A stretch of 33,661 nucleotides of DNA from assembly GCA_903847405.1 (NCBI GenBank), contig CAINDP010000107.1, positions 1-33,661 of the forward strand. Direction: 5' to 3'. Positions 32,727-33,661 of the stretch are shown here, piece by piece (position 1 is the first letter of the stretch; the number at the start of each line of letters is the position of its first letter). The position numbers and the translations under genes are program-made. The DNA is from an uncultured Myxococcales bacterium. Its GTDB lineage: Bacteria; Myxococcota_A; UBA9042; DTJE01. The notes below the pieces were generated by a model. It worked only from the letters and a program-made list of their open reading frames with translations, was not told where the DNA came from and searched no databases.

Positions 32727-32756
32727 CCTTCGCACGAAGGAACTTGCGACGGCAAG
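32727..32756. other. Pair of adjacent stem-loops
   Basis: CCTTCG-ca-CGAAGG (32727-32740) is followed directly by CTTGC-gacg-GCAAG (32743-32756). They lie between the release factor stop and the cytochrome-flavoprotein start, both on the minus strand. They have no T-tract, so a terminator role is uncertain; an operator or mRNA element is possible. Confidence 0.35.
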
Positions 32757-32809
32757 AAGGAAAGGCATGGGTGGTGGGGGGGAAGAACGGCGTTGATCCG
32801 ATCAGGCCG

Positions 32810-33661
32810 TCAGTTCGAGCCCCGGACCCGGCGGCCGGGCTGGACCGCGGCGATGAAGCGCAGTTCCGGGAAGTCCTTCAGGGCCATCCGCAGATCCCAG
32901 TCCCCGGCGAACAGCACCAGGGGGCGCCCCTCGACGTCCATCAGGCAGGCGGTCCGGGGAGGCCGGTCCAGGCGGTCCAGGTTCAGGTCGGTGCCCTCCA
33001 CCCAGCGGGCGTGCTGGGCGGCGATGCGGTCGAAATCCACCGTGACCCCGTACTCCGACATCAACCGGTGCTTGGTCACCTCGAACTGCAACTGCCCGAC
33101 GGCGCCCAGGACCGGGTCCCGTTCCATCCGGCCCCGATCGAAGAACAACTGGACGGCGCCCTCCTCGGACAACTGCTCCAGCCCGGACTTCAACTGCTTG
33201 CGCCGGGACGGGTCCATCATCCGCACCCGGACGAACAGTTCGGGCGAGAAACGCGGAACGCCTTCGTACTCGATGGGATCCCCGTCGCACAGGGTGTCGC
33301 CGATGCGCAGCACGCCCGGGTCCCACAGGCCGATCACGTCCCCGGGGAAGGCCTCCTCGACCAGCGTCCGTTCCTGCCCCAGGAACTGCACCGACCGGCT
33401 GAGGGTCAGCGTGCGCCCGGTCCGGACGTGCTTCGCCTCCATGCCCCGCTCGAAGCGCCCCGAGCACACCCGCGCGAAGGCGATGCGGTCGCGGTGCCGC
33501 GGGTCCATGTTCGCCTGGATCTTGAACACCAGGGCCGAAAAACGCGGATCGTCGGCGGACACGGGGCCCGTCGTGGACGGCCGCGGCTGGGGCCCGGGCA
33601 GCAGTTCCACCAGGTGGTCCAGGAACGGCTCGATCCCGAAGTTGGTCATGGCGCTGCCGAA
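32810..33661 (-). CDS. prfC: Peptide chain release factor 3 (C-terminal part)
   Basis: The frame is open to the right edge. The visible part starts FGSAMTNFGIEPFLDHLVEL, the hallmark of RF3 just after its GTPase domain. Domains II and III follow, with MDPRHRDRIAFARVCSGRF, EEAFPGDVIGLWDPG, RFSPELFVRV, VGQLQFEV and HRLMSEYGV. RF3 is a GTPase that recycles RF1/RF2 from the ribosome. The N-terminal G domain and start codon lie outside the window. This housekeeping gene is a useful marker for taxonomy. Confidence 0.95.
   Translation of the reverse strand, partial: FGSAMTNFGIEPFLDHLVELLPGPQPRPSTTGPVSADDPRFSALVFKIQANMDPRHRDRIAFARVCSGRFERGMEAKHVRTGRTLTLSRSVQFLGQERTLVEEAFPGDVIGLWDPGVLRIGDTLCDGDPIEYEGVPRFSPELFVRVRMMDPSRRKQLKSGLEQLSEEGAVQLFFDRGRMERDPVLGAVGQLQFEVTKHRLMSEYGVTVDFDRIAAQHARWVEGTDLNLDRLDRPPRTACLMDVEGRPLVLFAGDWDLRMALKDFPELRFIAAVQPGRRVRGSN

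Overview
The window is very GC-rich and densely coded, with strong CTG (Leu) codon preference. At least five secreted proteins carry a lipoprotein-type signal followed by an Asp/Val/Ala/Pro-rich linker. That style, plus two-component kinases, multihaem proteins and many radical SAM enzymes, suggests Myxococcota or a related deltaproteobacterial lineage, possibly from a metagenome. This is inference; there is no rRNA in the window.

Layout. (1) 1-4880: a radical SAM cluster, made of a partial SPASM enzyme, a membrane/beta-propeller protein, a cobalamin-binding-type radical SAM protein, and a convergent SPASM radical SAM gene whose 3' end overlaps the preceding gene. (2) 4907-6715: a large secreted lipoprotein. 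(3) 14729-6922, minus strand: a compact six-gene operon of FadR/GntR regulator, AGPS-like FAD oxidase, GlpD-like dehydrogenase, FGGY kinase, metallo-beta-lactamase-fold hydrolase and amidase. It has a near-consensus promoter and two operator-like palindromes 21 bp apart. It looks like a regulated pathway for a glycerol, ether-lipid or polyol compound. (4) 14798-14960: a MITE/REP-like element with 23/24-nt terminal inverted repeats. (5) 15113-20487: a DsrE-like protein and a run of exported proteins, including two DNase I-fold phosphatases, a beta-propeller protein and an LEA14/WHy-like lipoprotein.

(6) 20592-24702 is the most interesting locus. Thioredoxin, an ArsM-like methyltransferase ending in four cysteines, a 53-residue peptide with a CC...C tail, a radical SAM/SPASM maturase, a thioredoxin-thioredoxin reductase fusion and a 56-residue protein with a CC pair form one tight plus-strand unit behind a good sigma-70-type promoter that overlaps a palindrome. 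It looks like a thiol-centred peptide-maturation or metalloid-handling system. As sequenced, the radical SAM gene carries a single-base frameshift.

(7) 24824-30669: a CheR-type methyltransferase and two large sensor kinases. Codon use differs sharply from the rest of the window up to about 29,950 and then returns to the local pattern in the middle of the second kinase gene, as if foreign DNA had been joined to a resident kinase. (8) 32664-30685: a lipoprotein fusing a tetrahaem cytochrome segment to a phytoene-desaturase-like flavoprotein. (9) The right edge holds the C-terminal part of peptide chain release factor 3. Only 14730-15112 is a gene-free stretch over 300 bases; it holds the operators, two promoters and the inverted-repeat element.
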